A stretch of DNA of 64,000 nt, taken from the NCBI GenBank assembly GCA_017994815.1, contig JAGOJY010000001.1:1-64000 (forward strand). The letters run 5' to 3'. The notes below the pieces were generated by a model. It was not told where the DNA came from, searched no databases, and saw only the letters and a list, made by a program, of their open reading frames with translations. Of this stretch, positions 49,815-58,135 are shown in pieces; the stretch's first letter is position 1; each line of letters opens with the position of its first letter. Origin of the DNA: Acidobacteriota bacterium (lineage in GTDB: Bacteria; Acidobacteriota; Polarisedimenticolia; J045). The translations under genes were made by a program, and so were the position numbers.

Positions 49815-51542
49815 TCAGTTGAAGGCGGGGGGGCGGCGGGTGTGCAAGTCGGTCGCCCGCTGGAAGGCGCGCGCGATCGAGAGGATCTCGGCCTCGCCGC
49901 GCAGGCGCCCGAGCACCGTCAGGCTCACCGGCGTTCCATCGGCGCGCAACCCGTCCGGGAAGACGACCGCGGGGTGGCCGCTCAGGTTCGTCGCGAGCAG
50001 GAGATCGCCACCGTACGTCGGGATCACCAGCGCGTCCAGTCCCGACATCAGCTTCTCCATTTCCGCCACCAACAGCGTGCGGATCCGGTTGGCGCGCACG
50101 TACTCGACGGCCGGGATCAGCTGTCCCTGGCGGAAGGTGGTCGGCCAGGCGTCCGCGATCTGCCGCTTGAGCAGTCGGTCGCGCCCGCTGCGGGTCAGTT
50201 CGTCGAACGCGGCGGCGGCCTCGGCGGTGAGGATCAGCCCGAGCGGCGCCACCGGGACGGAGAACGTAACCTCGACGGTTTCCAGCCGCAGGCCGGCGTC
50301 GCGCAGCGTCTGCAGCGCGCGGCGGTCGATTTCCTGCCACTCGCGCAGGCGCCTCTGCTCCCCCTCGTCGTTCTCGCCCGCGGCGTAATCGGCGTCGAAC
50401 AGGCGCTGCGCCACGCCGATGCGCAGCGCGCGCGGGTCCCGCGCGGGCGGCCAGCCGAACGGCGCGTCCACGGCGGACGGGTCGAGACCGTCGGCGCCGC
50501 GAACGGCGTCGAAGATCAGCGCGCAATCCTCGGCCGAGCGGGCGATCGGGCCGATCTTGTCCATGCTCCACGACAGCGCCATGGCGCCGCTGCGGGGCAC
50601 GCTGCCGAACGTGGGCCGCAGGCCGGTCACGCCGCAGCGCGTGCAGGGTGAGACGATGCTGCCCCAGGTTTCGGTCCCGATCGCGAACCCCACCAGGCCC
50701 GCGGCACTCGCCGCTGCGGATCCCGCGGACGAGCCGCTCGAACCTTCGTCGAGCTTCCACGGATTCGCCGTCATCCCGCCGAACCAGTGCTCGCCCCACG
50801 CCAGCTCGCCGACGCTGGTCTTGGCCAGCAGCACCGCGCCGGCTTCCTCGAGCCGGGTGGCGACGGTCGCCTGCTCGCCCCGCACCTGCTCGCGGTACGG
50901 GCCGGCACCCCACGTGGTCTTGTAGCCGCGCACCGCCAACAGGTCCTTGCAGCCCCACGGCACGCCGTGCAGCGGCCCGCGCCAGCGACCGGCGGCGATG
51001 TCGGCGTCGGCACGCTCGGCCTGCCGCAGCGCCAACTCTTCCGTCAGCGTGATCACGCACTGGAGCTGCGGGTCGAAGCGCCGCAGTCGGTCGAGGTACA
51101 TGCGCGCGAGTTCCACCGCGCCGATCGCGCGCGAGCGCAGCCAAGCCGCCAGCTCGGTCAGCGGCGCGAAGGCGATGTCGGCGGTCTGCGTGGGGCGCGG
51201 TGCGGCGGCAAGCTCCGCCGGCTGCGCCGCGGCGGCGGGGCGCGCGGGCGCGGGCTCGCCCGGCGGCACGTAGCGCAGCGCCGGCGGGACCGCGTTGTCC
51301 AGCGGGACGGCGCGCAGCGCCCGCAGGTCGGCCAGCAGCTGGTCCATCGGGCCGGCGAGCAGCCGGCGGTCCTCGTCACCGAGCGACAGCCCGGAGATCC
51401 ACTCGGCCTGGCGGATCATCTCGGTCGTGACCTTCCCGCTGCCCGCGGCGAGCGCGAGCAGCGCCCGGCCGAAGACCGCCGGGCCCGCGCCCGCGAGCGA
51501 GAGCGCCGCGAGGACGCGCCGGCGCGGCCAGCCGCCGCTCAT
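49815..51542 (-). CDS. Exported amidase-signature enzyme
   Basis: A 575-residue protein with a twin-arginine-like N-terminus (WPRRRVLAALSLAGAG) and an Ala/Pro-rich spacer. The amidase-signature domain starts near residue 125: catalytic Lys in GVPWGCKDL, and the Ser-cisSer-Ser core in DEGSSGSSAGSAAASAAGLVG (partly shown). It hydrolyses an amide bond of unknown substrate in the periplasm. The ATG overlaps the S9 peptidase stop by four bases (ATGA), so a peptide-degrading operon is likely. Confidence 0.9.
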   Translation of the reverse strand: MSGGWPRRRVLAALSLAGAGPAVFGRALLALAAGSGKVTTEMIRQAEWISGLSLGDEDRRLLAGPMDQLLADLRALRAVPLDNAVPPALRYVPPGEPAPARPAAAAQPAELAAAPRPTQTADIAFAPLTELAAWLRSRAIGAVELARMYLDRLRRFDPQLQCVITLTEELALRQAERADADIAAGRWRGPLHGVPWGCKDLLAVRGYKTTWGAGPYREQVRGEQATVATRLEEAGAVLLAKTSVGELAWGEHWFGGMTANPWKLDEGSSGSSAGSAAASAAGLVGFAIGTETWGSIVSPCTRCGVTGLRPTFGSVPRSGAMALSWSMDKIGPIARSAEDCALIFDAVRGADGLDPSAVDAPFGWPPARDPRALRIGVAQRLFDADYAAGENDEGEQRRLREWQEIDRRALQTLRDAGLRLETVEVTFSVPVAPLGLILTAEAAAAFDELTRSGRDRLLKRQIADAWPTTFRQGQLIPAVEYVRANRIRTLLVAEMEKLMSGLDALVIPTYGGDLLLATNLSGHPAVVFPDGLRADGTPVSLTVLGRLRGEAEILSIARAFQRATDLHTRRPPAFN

Positions 51543-53617
51543 GGTTCACCCGGCGCAGCCGCCGCGGCCGGCGGCAGGCCGTAATCGATCTGCCACGCCG
51601 GCAGGTCCGCGCGTCCGGCCACCAGGAAGTGATCGAACCACTGCATCAGCCGCAGCGAAAGGTCGTAGCGCGCGGCCGCCCGGCGGTTGCCGTGACCCTC
51701 GCCGGGGTAGAGCACCAGCCTCACCGGGACGTCGCCCTTGCGCTTGAGCGCGCGGTAGAGCATCCGCGACTGCGAGGGATCGATGCGCGTGTCGGCCGTG
51801 CCGTGCAGGATCAACAGCGGCGTGTGCGCCCGCGCGACCTGCAGCAGTGGGCTGCTGTTCAGGAACAGCTGCGGCTTGTCCAGCGGCGCGGCGAGCCAGT
51901 GCACCAGCTCGTCCTCGCGCGGGATGTCGGTGCCCAGCGACTTCGACAGGTTCTCCGAGATGCCGGCGAACATCACCGCCGCGGCGAAGCGCTGGCTGTA
52001 GCGCGTCGCGGCCCAGGCGGTGAACAGGCCGCCGTACGAGCCGCCGGTGATCCCGACCCGCTTGGCGTCGCAAACTCCGCGCTGCGCTAGCGCGTCGATC
52101 CCGTCGAGGATGTCGTCGAACTCGGCGCCGACCGTCGCGCCCTGGCTCGAGCGCGCGAACGCGACACCGCGGCCGGTGCTGCCGCGGTAGTTCGGGTAGA
52201 ACACGGCGTAACCGCGGCCGGCCGCGACCTGCCCGGGGTCGCTGTAGCGGGTCAGCCAACCGTTCTTGTAGTGCTGCTCGGGACCGCCGTGCGCGACCAC
52301 GATCAGCGGCGGCGCCGCAGCCGGTGCGGCGAGCGGGTGGATCAGCAGGCCCTCCAGCGCCAGCCCGTCGCGCGCGTTCCAAAGGACCACTTCCTGGCGC
52401 GCGAGCTGGATCCCGGCGAGCCACGGGTTCGAATCGGTCAGCCGGCGCGGCGACGAGCCCGGCTCGAACGCGAACGCCTCCGGCGGGTGCGCCGGCGACT
52501 GGCCTTCCAGCGCGAAGTGCCGCGCGGTGCGGTCGGCGCTCAGCGCGCCCCACACCGGCTCGGCCAGCTCGGCGATCGTCTCCGCACCGCTGCCGTCCGC
52601 GCGCACGCGGCCGACCCGCGTCGTCACGCCGAGCGACGCGGTGTACAGGAGCGAGCCGTCCGGCGCGAAGTGGAGGGCCTCGACGTGTCCGGGCAGGCCC
52701 GGCAAGAGGTCGCGCGCGGCGCCGCCGCCGGCGCTGGCGATCATCAGCCGACCCTCGCGCGTGTCGGCCAGCCCCTCGGCCGCGACGAACGCGATCGCGC
52801 GCCCGTCCGGGGACCACGCCGCGGCGCCGAGCTTTCCTTCGTGCTCGACGCGGGCCAGCGTGCGCCCGGTCGCGGCGTCGACCACCGTCAGCCGGCGCGA
52901 CATGTACTCATCGTCGACGAGCGGCGTGGGCGACGGGTCGACCAGCAGTCGGGTGCCGTCGGGCGACCAGAACACGCGCCACGGCTGGCCCTCGACCGCC
53001 AGCGCGCGCACGGCGCCGGGCTGGCCCAGCGGGCCGCCGGGCATCTCCAGGACGTACACGCGGCGCGGCAGCCAGTCTTCCTCGAAGACTCTCTGGTCGA
53101 ACCCCTTGTCGCGCAGCGCGCGGGTCGCCTCGCCGAGCGGTTCGGTCGCGACGAACGCGATCGCCTTGCCGTCCGCGCGCCAATCGTGCCAGCGGATGTC
53201 CTCCGCCTGCCGGGCCAGCGGCACCGACTCGCCGCCCGCGGCGGGCAGGGCCCAGATCGACACGTGCTTGTCGTCGCCGCGCTTGGCGAGGTAGCTCAGC
53301 GCCCGCCCGTCGGGGCTCCAGCGCACCTGGTACACGTTGACTTTCCCGGCGACGAACGCGCGCGAGGCCCCGCCCTCGTACGGCACGACGTGCAGCTCGC
53401 TCCACGCGCCCCCGTCGTCGTCGCGACCGGGCTCGCGCGGCACGCCGAGCGTGTACGCGACGGTGCGGCCCTCCGGGTCGAGCGCGACCTCGCCGACCGA
53501 GCGCAGGCGCGCGACGTCCAGCTCGGACATCGGCCGCTGCGGCTCGGCCGGAGCGAACGGGCACACGAGGACGACGGCGGCCAGCGCGGCCGCGCGCAAG
53601 ATCGCTGGGGCGTGCAT
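51539..53617 (-). CDS. S9 family prolyl-oligopeptidase-like peptidase
   Basis: A 692-residue exported peptidase with a signal peptide (AALAAVVLVCPFAPAEP). Residues about 30-420 form a beta-propeller built from WD40-like repeats (VRWSPDGRALSYLA, FWSPDGTRLLVD, AAWSPDGRAIAFVA). The alpha/beta-hydrolase domain has the nucleophile Ser in GITGGSYGGLF, Asp in HGTADTRIDP and His in YPGEGHGNRR. It cleaves short peptides, in the acylaminoacyl-peptidase/DPP-like branch. GCAGGAGG precedes the ATG. It is coupled to the amidase gene. Confidence 0.93.
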   Translation of the reverse strand: MHAPAILRAAALAAVVLVCPFAPAEPQRPMSELDVARLRSVGEVALDPEGRTVAYTLGVPREPGRDDDGGAWSELHVVPYEGGASRAFVAGKVNVYQVRWSPDGRALSYLAKRGDDKHVSIWALPAAGGESVPLARQAEDIRWHDWRADGKAIAFVATEPLGEATRALRDKGFDQRVFEEDWLPRRVYVLEMPGGPLGQPGAVRALAVEGQPWRVFWSPDGTRLLVDPSPTPLVDDEYMSRRLTVVDAATGRTLARVEHEGKLGAAAWSPDGRAIAFVAAEGLADTREGRLMIASAGGGAARDLLPGLPGHVEALHFAPDGSLLYTASLGVTTRVGRVRADGSGAETIAELAEPVWGALSADRTARHFALEGQSPAHPPEAFAFEPGSSPRRLTDSNPWLAGIQLARQEVVLWNARDGLALEGLLIHPLAAPAAAPPLIVVAHGGPEQHYKNGWLTRYSDPGQVAAGRGYAVFYPNYRGSTGRGVAFARSSQGATVGAEFDDILDGIDALAQRGVCDAKRVGITGGSYGGLFTAWAATRYSQRFAAAVMFAGISENLSKSLGTDIPREDELVHWLAAPLDKPQLFLNSSPLLQVARAHTPLLILHGTADTRIDPSQSRMLYRALKRKGDVPVRLVLYPGEGHGNRRAAARYDLSLRLMQWFDHFLVAGRADLPAWQIDYGLPPAAAAAPGEP

Positions 53618-53645
53618 CGGGCCTCCTGCGTTCAGGACGCTGGAC

Positions 53646-54623
53646 TCACTTCGTACCGCGGGGCGTGATCGTGACCGGCCCCTGGGATTTCAGCTCGATC
53701 CCGTCCGGCTCGATCGGGCCGGGGAGGATGAACGCGGTCTCGGGTTCGCGCCCCGGCGCGTCGAAAACCACGCGGGTGCCGCCGGGCAGCGCGAGCCGCC
53801 GCGCGAGCAGGCACGCGCCCATGTCGGGCGCGGGCTGCCGGGAGTCGAGCAGGTTGAAGTACTCGTCGAGGTCCTTGCGGCGGAAACCGCCGCGCACGTC
53901 GTCGATCGCGCGGTCGACCGTGAGGCCGGCGCCCCACCAGTTCCAGGCGAAAACGACGTGGGCCTCGAACACCGGCCGGCGCCACTGCGCGCCGCTCCCG
54001 GAGACGTAGAACGACGTCGGGTCCGGGATCAACGGCGGCGAGGGGAGCGGCGCCAGCTCCGACCAGGCGCCGGTGGTCGGGTCGAACTCGTAGCGCTGGC
54101 CGTGGATCGTGATGGCTTCCCAGCGGCGTCCCTGGTCGAGCAGGTCGATCCGCGTGGCGTCGGGCAGCCGCAGCGCCAGCTTCTCGGCGCGCGTCTCGAA
54201 GTGCCCGCCGTTCGACTGCACGCCGCGCAGCACGGTGCCGAAGCCCCAGAGCTGCGTGCGCGCACCCGAGCGCGCCTCGACGAGGACCCACCCCGGCTGG
54301 TCGGCGGCGTAGATGCTGTAACCGAACGGGGAGGTGAAGCGCCGCGAGTCCTCGCTCAGGCTGGCCTTGGGCAGCGTCGTGTTGAGCTTGCCCTGCGTCA
54401 GCGCGAGGGTGAACGAACCGCCGTCGGGCCGGTGGATCTCGATCCGGGTCCCCTCGGGCAGCGCACGCAGGTACGCTTCGCCGTCCGCGAAATGCGTGGC
54501 CGCCCGGAACGCGGGCGCGATGAGCTCGGGCGCGGGGGCGGCGCCTTCCTGGGGCGCCTGCGCCGGGGAGGGCGAGCACACGAGCATCGCCGCGGCGGCG
54601 ATGAGCCAGCTTGTCGATCGCAT
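53646..54623 (-). CDS. Secreted hypothetical protein
   Basis: A 325-residue protein with a signal peptide (SWLIAAAAMLVCSPSPAQA). The mature part is strand-rich with blocks such as GSFTLALTQGKLNTTLPK, YSIYAADQPGWVLVEARSG and PVTITPRGTK. No catalytic motif or family is recognised. It lies 28 bases upstream of the S9 peptidase on the same strand but has its own leaderless-type -10 box (TAGAAT, seven bases before the ATG). It is divergent from the TPR-zincin gene. Confidence 0.75.
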   Translation of the reverse strand: MRSTSWLIAAAAMLVCSPSPAQAPQEGAAPAPELIAPAFRAATHFADGEAYLRALPEGTRIEIHRPDGGSFTLALTQGKLNTTLPKASLSEDSRRFTSPFGYSIYAADQPGWVLVEARSGARTQLWGFGTVLRGVQSNGGHFETRAEKLALRLPDATRIDLLDQGRRWEAITIHGQRYEFDPTTGAWSELAPLPSPPLIPDPTSFYVSGSGAQWRRPVFEAHVVFAWNWWGAGLTVDRAIDDVRGGFRRKDLDEYFNLLDSRQPAPDMGACLLARRLALPGGTRVVFDAPGREPETAFILPGPIEPDGIELKSQGPVTITPRGTK

Positions 54624-54630
54624 GCCGGAG

Positions 54631-54636
54631 ATTCTA
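54631..54636 (-). promoter_or_regulatory. -10 box of a probable leaderless promoter (gene at 54623)
   Basis: Leftward TAGAAT ends seven bases before the ATG at 54623. Confidence 0.5.
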
Positions 54637-54743
54637 TCCCGCGGCCCGGATGCCGGGAATCCGGCGATTTGGCGGCGCAAACCGTGATGGCTCCCCCGGG
54701 AGGGGGGTGCTATTCTCCGAACCGCGCGAGAAACGGCCGGGAG

Positions 54744-55562
54744 ATGAACCAGAAGCTGCGCAACAGCTACGACGACCTGCTCCGGCGGGCGCAGGATGCG
54801 CTCGACCGCGAGGATTTCGACGAGGCCGAGGCGCTCGGCCGCCGCGCGCAGATGCTGCAGGCCGATTCGCTCGACGCGCGGCAGGTCATCGCCTCGGCGC
54901 TGATCGAGCAGGCCCGTTACGAGGACGCGCTGCCGCTGCTCGAGGAGATCCTGGCCAAGGAGCCGGAGGACCTCGCGGCGCTCGCCGACGCCGGGTTGTG
55001 CCTGTTCGAGATGTGCGAGTTCGAGGAAGCTGAGGCACTGCTCGCGCGCGCGCTGGAGATCGATCCCGCCGACCCGCAGGCGAACTACTGGACCGCGCTG
55101 TGCATCGAGCGGCAGGGGCACCTGGACGCCGCCGAGGATCACTTCCAGCAGGCGCACGAGATGGACCCCGAGGCTTACCCGCTGCCGATCCGCATCAGCC
55201 GCGAGGAGTTCGATCGCGTGGTGCGCGATGCGATCGCCGAGTTGCCGCCCGAGATCCGCGGCCAGCTGCAGAACATCTCGATCATGGTCCAGGACCTGCC
55301 GAGCGACGAAGATCTCGGCGATTTCGAGCCGCCGCTCGACCCTTGCCTGTTCGGGCTGTACATCGGCGTGCCGCTGCCGGAGCGCTCGACGTCGGATCCC
55401 CCGCAACTGCCCGACACGATTTACGTCTACAAGCGCAACCTCGAGCGCATGGGGACCGACCGCGACGTGCTGGTGCAGGAGATCCGGACGACGATCCTGC
55501 ACGAGATCGGTCACTACCTCGGCTTCGACGAAGAGGACCTCGCCGAGCGCGGTTACGCCTGA
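54744..55562 (+). CDS. TPR domain fused to PF06262-type zincin metallopeptidase
   Basis: A 272-residue protein. Residues about 10-145 hold three to four TPR units (AQDALDREDFDEAEALGRRA; LLARALEIDPADPQANYW; AEDHFQQAHEMDPEAYPL). Residues about 150-272 are a minimal zincin: EFDRVVRDAIAELPPEI, LFGLYIGVPLPER, and the zinc site HEIGHYLGFDEEDL, with His-Glu-x-x-His and a downstream Asp/Glu. Family members usually consist of the zincin domain alone (about 120 residues). The natural substrate is unknown. TATTCT at 54711-54716 and CCGGGAG give a conventional start at 54744. Confidence 0.88.
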   Translation: MNQKLRNSYDDLLRRAQDALDREDFDEAEALGRRAQMLQADSLDARQVIASALIEQARYEDALPLLEEILAKEPEDLAALADAGLCLFEMCEFEEAEALLARALEIDPADPQANYWTALCIERQGHLDAAEDHFQQAHEMDPEAYPLPIRISREEFDRVVRDAIAELPPEIRGQLQNISIMVQDLPSDEDLGDFEPPLDPCLFGLYIGVPLPERSTSDPPQLPDTIYVYKRNLERMGTDRDVLVQEIRTTILHEIGHYLGFDEEDLAERGYA

Positions 55563-55576
55563 CGCCCGCGCGGACC

Positions 55577-55736
55577 GTTGCGGGGATACGGACCGCCTCG
55601 CGAACCTGGTCGGCTGCGGCTGGCGTATGTAGGGGCCGCCGCGGGCGGCCGGCAATGACGGCGTCGGGATGTGCGGTCGGTTGCCGGGATCCGGACCGCG
55701 TCGCGTGCCGGGTCGGCTGTGCCGACCTACGGTAGG
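55577..55736. repeat. Diverged direct repeat (about 57 bp, spacing 103 bp)
   Basis: GTTGCGGGGATACGGACCGC at 55577 aligns with GTTGCCGGGATCCGGACCGC at 55680, and similarity continues through a GGTCGGCTG segment to a GTAGG end. The second copy forms a perfect 7-bp hairpin (55711-55727) just before the response-regulator stop. Confidence 0.55.
55629..55654. repeat. GTAGGGGCCGCC palindromic intergenic repeat
   Basis: GTAGGGGCCGCC-GCG-GGCGGCCGGCA, the same element as at 2453, 2512 and 12622. It lies between the two direct-repeat copies in the convergent gap after the TPR-zincin gene. Confidence 0.7.
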
Positions 55737-56389
55737 AGCGCCTGCGCCTTCCGCAGCAGCGTGTCCTCGATGTTGATCCCCTTGTGCACGACGTCGCGCG
55801 CGCCGAGCGAGCGCAGGACGTCCCACTCCGGGCCGAGCAGCGAGGTTTCGTCGCGGCTGGTGTAGACGAGAACCGGGATGTTGCGCCGCGGCAGCGCGCG
55901 CAGCACCTCGGTGCCCTCGGCGTCGGGCAGTGTCAGGTCGAGGAGCACCATGTCCACCGACATCGTCGCGAGCGCTTGGCGTGCGGCGGCGGCGGTCCGC
56001 ACCCCGACCGTGCGGTAGTGCCGGTTCAGCACGTCGGTCGCGAGGTGCAGGAAGAAGTCGGTGTCCTCGACGATCAAAACGACGCGGCGGTCGGAGCCGG
56101 CGCCGGCCGGGACGAACTCGTGCCCGCACGCCGGGCAGGTCACCATCTCGGCTTCCGGCGTGGGCCGGATCTCCCGGATCGCGGGCTGCCCGGCGCTGCG
56201 CAGCGTCGGCGGGGGCAGCGTCGATCCCCCGGCGCCGGGCCACGTCCCGGTGACCTGGTGCGGCGCGCGCCGGAACGCGATCCGCTCGCCGCAGTCGCAG
56301 CGTACCTCTCCCCCCTGAGGCCCGGCACCGGGCACCCTGTGGACGGCCCCGCAGGACGGGCAGGGGAGCTCCAGCAGTTCCTCGTCCAC
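55727..56389 (-). CDS. Zinc-ribbon response regulator (receiver domain only)
   Basis: A 220-residue protein from a GTG at 56389 with GGAGG seven bases upstream. Residues about 8-40 form a zinc ribbon (CPSCGAVHRVP...CDCGERIAF), and a further CPACGHEFVPAG precedes the receiver domain. The receiver has the acidic pair in VLIVEDTDFFLH, phospho-acceptor Asp in MVLLDLTLPDAEG, Ser in VLVYTSRDE and Lys in VVHKGINIEDTL. There is no DNA-binding or enzymatic output. The ribbon resembles MJ0042-type motifs. No kinase is adjacent; the M23 gene lies 85 bases upstream on the same strand. Confidence 0.85.
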   Translation of the reverse strand: MDEELLELPCPSCGAVHRVPGAGPQGGEVRCDCGERIAFRRAPHQVTGTWPGAGGSTLPPPTLRSAGQPAIREIRPTPEAEMVTCPACGHEFVPAGAGSDRRVVLIVEDTDFFLHLATDVLNRHYRTVGVRTAAAARQALATMSVDMVLLDLTLPDAEGTEVLRALPRRNIPVLVYTSRDETSLLGPEWDVLRSLGARDVVHKGINIEDTLLRKAQALLP

Positions 56390-56474
56390 TCCGCGTTCCT
56401 CCGCACCCCTCGCGGAGAAACGTCGGTGCTGGCGGGCGGGCCGGCAAGGCCATCCCCGAGCAGGGGCCGTCCCC

Positions 56475-57230
56475 TCAGGACGCGAGGAGCACCAGCGGGT
56501 CCAGCGGCCGGTCGTCGAGGCGGATCTCGAAGTGCAGGTGGCAGCCGCTCGCGTTGCCGGTCCGGCCGACCTCGGCCAGCTTCGCCCCCTGGCGCACCTT
56601 CTGGCCGGGACGGACCAGCACGCGGCGGACATGCGCGTACAGGCTGGTGTAGCCGTTGTCGTGGACGACGATGACCATCAGTCCGTAACCGCGCTGGCGG
56701 CCCGAGTAAGCAACGCGGCCAGCCGCGGCCGCACGAACCGGCGCGCCGTTCTCCGCCGCGATGTCGATCCCGGAGTGCCGGCCCTTGCCCCTCTTGCCGA
56801 AGTGCGAGAGCACCTGGCCGTCGACCGGCCACGACCAGCTGCCTTCGCCCGTGAACGCGGGGACCTCCGGCTCGGCGGGCCCGGCGGGCGCGGGGATTTC
56901 GGCCACGCCGGAACCGGCGAGAGCGTCCGCGTCCGCGCCGGGCACGACCAGCACCTGGCCCGCGTAGATCCGGTCGGGGTTCTCGATGCGGTTCGCGCGC
57001 ACGAGATCGTCCACGCTGACGCCGTGCGCGCGCGCGATCGAGAACAGCGTGTCGCCGGGCCGGACCTCGTACGTCCGCGGGGGCGCCGGGGGCGGCTGCG
57101 CCGCGGGGGCCTGCGGTGCTTGCGGTGCCGGCTCGACGGTGGGGCCGCTCACCGGCGGACGCCGCGCGAGGCACGCGCACGTTGCCGCGAGCAGCACCAG
57201 CAACAGCGCGATCCGCGAGGCGCGCGTCAC
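56475..57230 (-). CDS. LysM-M23 peptidase lipoprotein (NlpD/EnvC-like)
   Basis: A 251-residue protein from a GTG that overlaps the HEAT gene stop (GTGA). Lipobox LAATCAC near residue 20; proline/alanine-rich linker; LysM at about 52-97 (YEVRPGDTLFSIARAHGVS); M23 domain from about 130 (WPVDGQVLSHFGKRGKGRHSG). The zinc ligands His (in GRHSGIDIAAE) and HLHFE are present, so it can be active, unlike degenerate NlpD. It probably cleaves peptidoglycan cross-links or activates amidases during division. Confidence 0.92.
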   Translation of the reverse strand: MTRASRIALLLVLLAATCACLARRPPVSGPTVEPAPQAPQAPAAQPPPAPPRTYEVRPGDTLFSIARAHGVSVDDLVRANRIENPDRIYAGQVLVVPGADADALAGSGVAEIPAPAGPAEPEVPAFTGEGSWSWPVDGQVLSHFGKRGKGRHSGIDIAAENGAPVRAAAAGRVAYSGRQRGYGLMVIVVHDNGYTSLYAHVRRVLVRPGQKVRQGAKLAEVGRTGNASGCHLHFEIRLDDRPLDPLVLLAS

Positions 57231-58135
57231 GGTCCGAGTTGCTCGCCGAAAGCGAGCGCGACGGTCAGGCGGCTCAACGCCGGGGGGCCGAGCGCCGCCA
57301 CCTTCTCCAGGGCGCGCCGCAGCGACTGCTCTTCCGGCGTGCCGGCGCGGGAGCGCGCGAGGTCCGCCGCGGCGCGCACGAGGAAGGCGCAGCGCGGCGC
57401 CTTCGCATCGACCGCGGCGCAAGCCGCGAGCGCCTGCTCCAACGCCGGCGCGGCCCGCGGGCCGAACTCCACGAGCGCCAGCGCCGCGGCGCCGCGCACG
57501 AGCAGCGTGTCGCCGCCGCCCGCGATCCCGGCCAGCGCCGCCGCGGCGTCGGGACTCCCCGTCGCGCCCAGCGCGCGCACGGCGGCGACGCGCACCCACG
57601 GATCGCGGTGCGCCTGCCAGCCCCACGCGACCTCGAACGCGCGCGCGGGGTCGAGCGCCGCCAGCGCGGGCGCGATCTGCGCGGCGAGGCGGCGGGCGCG
57701 CTGCTCCCCGGCCTCGTCGATCGCGCCGGCCCACGCGACGAGCACCGGCACCGCCTGCTTGATCTCGAGCAGGCGCGCGAGCCGCGCGAGGTTCACGCGC
57801 GCCGCGGGTCGCGCCTCGTCCTGCATCGCCGCGAGAACGCGCGGGGCCGCCTGCTCCTTCACGCGCCCGAACAGCTCGTCGATCGCGCGCTGCTCGAGCG
57901 TCGTCTCCGCCGCGATCTTGCGCGCGAGCACGAACGCGATCGCCTCGTCGCCGCGCGCGGCCAGCGCCTCGCGCGCGGCGCGGACCTCGCCGGTGTTCGT
58001 GCCGACTTCCCACAGGCTGGCGCTGGCGAACAGTCGCTCCAGATCCGCGGCGGGCGCCGGGCTCGCGCCCTGCGCCCGCGCCGGCGCGCACGCGATGGCC
58101 CACCCGGCGAGGAGCACGAGCAGCCCGCGTTTCAC
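57227..58135 (-). CDS. Exported HEAT-repeat protein
   Basis: A 302-residue protein from a GTG with overlaps (GTGA) on both sides. Signal peptide VLLAGWAIACAPARAQ, where a cysteine could make it a lipoprotein. The rest is alpha-helical HEAT/armadillo-like repeats (WVRVAAVRALGATGSPDAAAALAGI; TLLVRGAAALALVEFGPRAAP) suited to protein binding. Six to eight units can be counted loosely. It is part of the four-gene operon with the GxDxY-repeat protein and the M23 lipoprotein, so it may scaffold a periplasmic assembly. Confidence 0.8.
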   Translation of the reverse strand: MKRGLLVLLAGWAIACAPARAQGASPAPAADLERLFASASLWEVGTNTGEVRAAREALAARGDEAIAFVLARKIAAETTLEQRAIDELFGRVKEQAAPRVLAAMQDEARPAARVNLARLARLLEIKQAVPVLVAWAGAIDEAGEQRARRLAAQIAPALAALDPARAFEVAWGWQAHRDPWVRVAAVRALGATGSPDAAAALAGIAGGGDTLLVRGAAALALVEFGPRAAPALEQALAACAAVDAKAPRCAFLVRAAADLARSRAGTPEEQSLRRALEKVAALGPPALSRLTVALAFGEQLGP

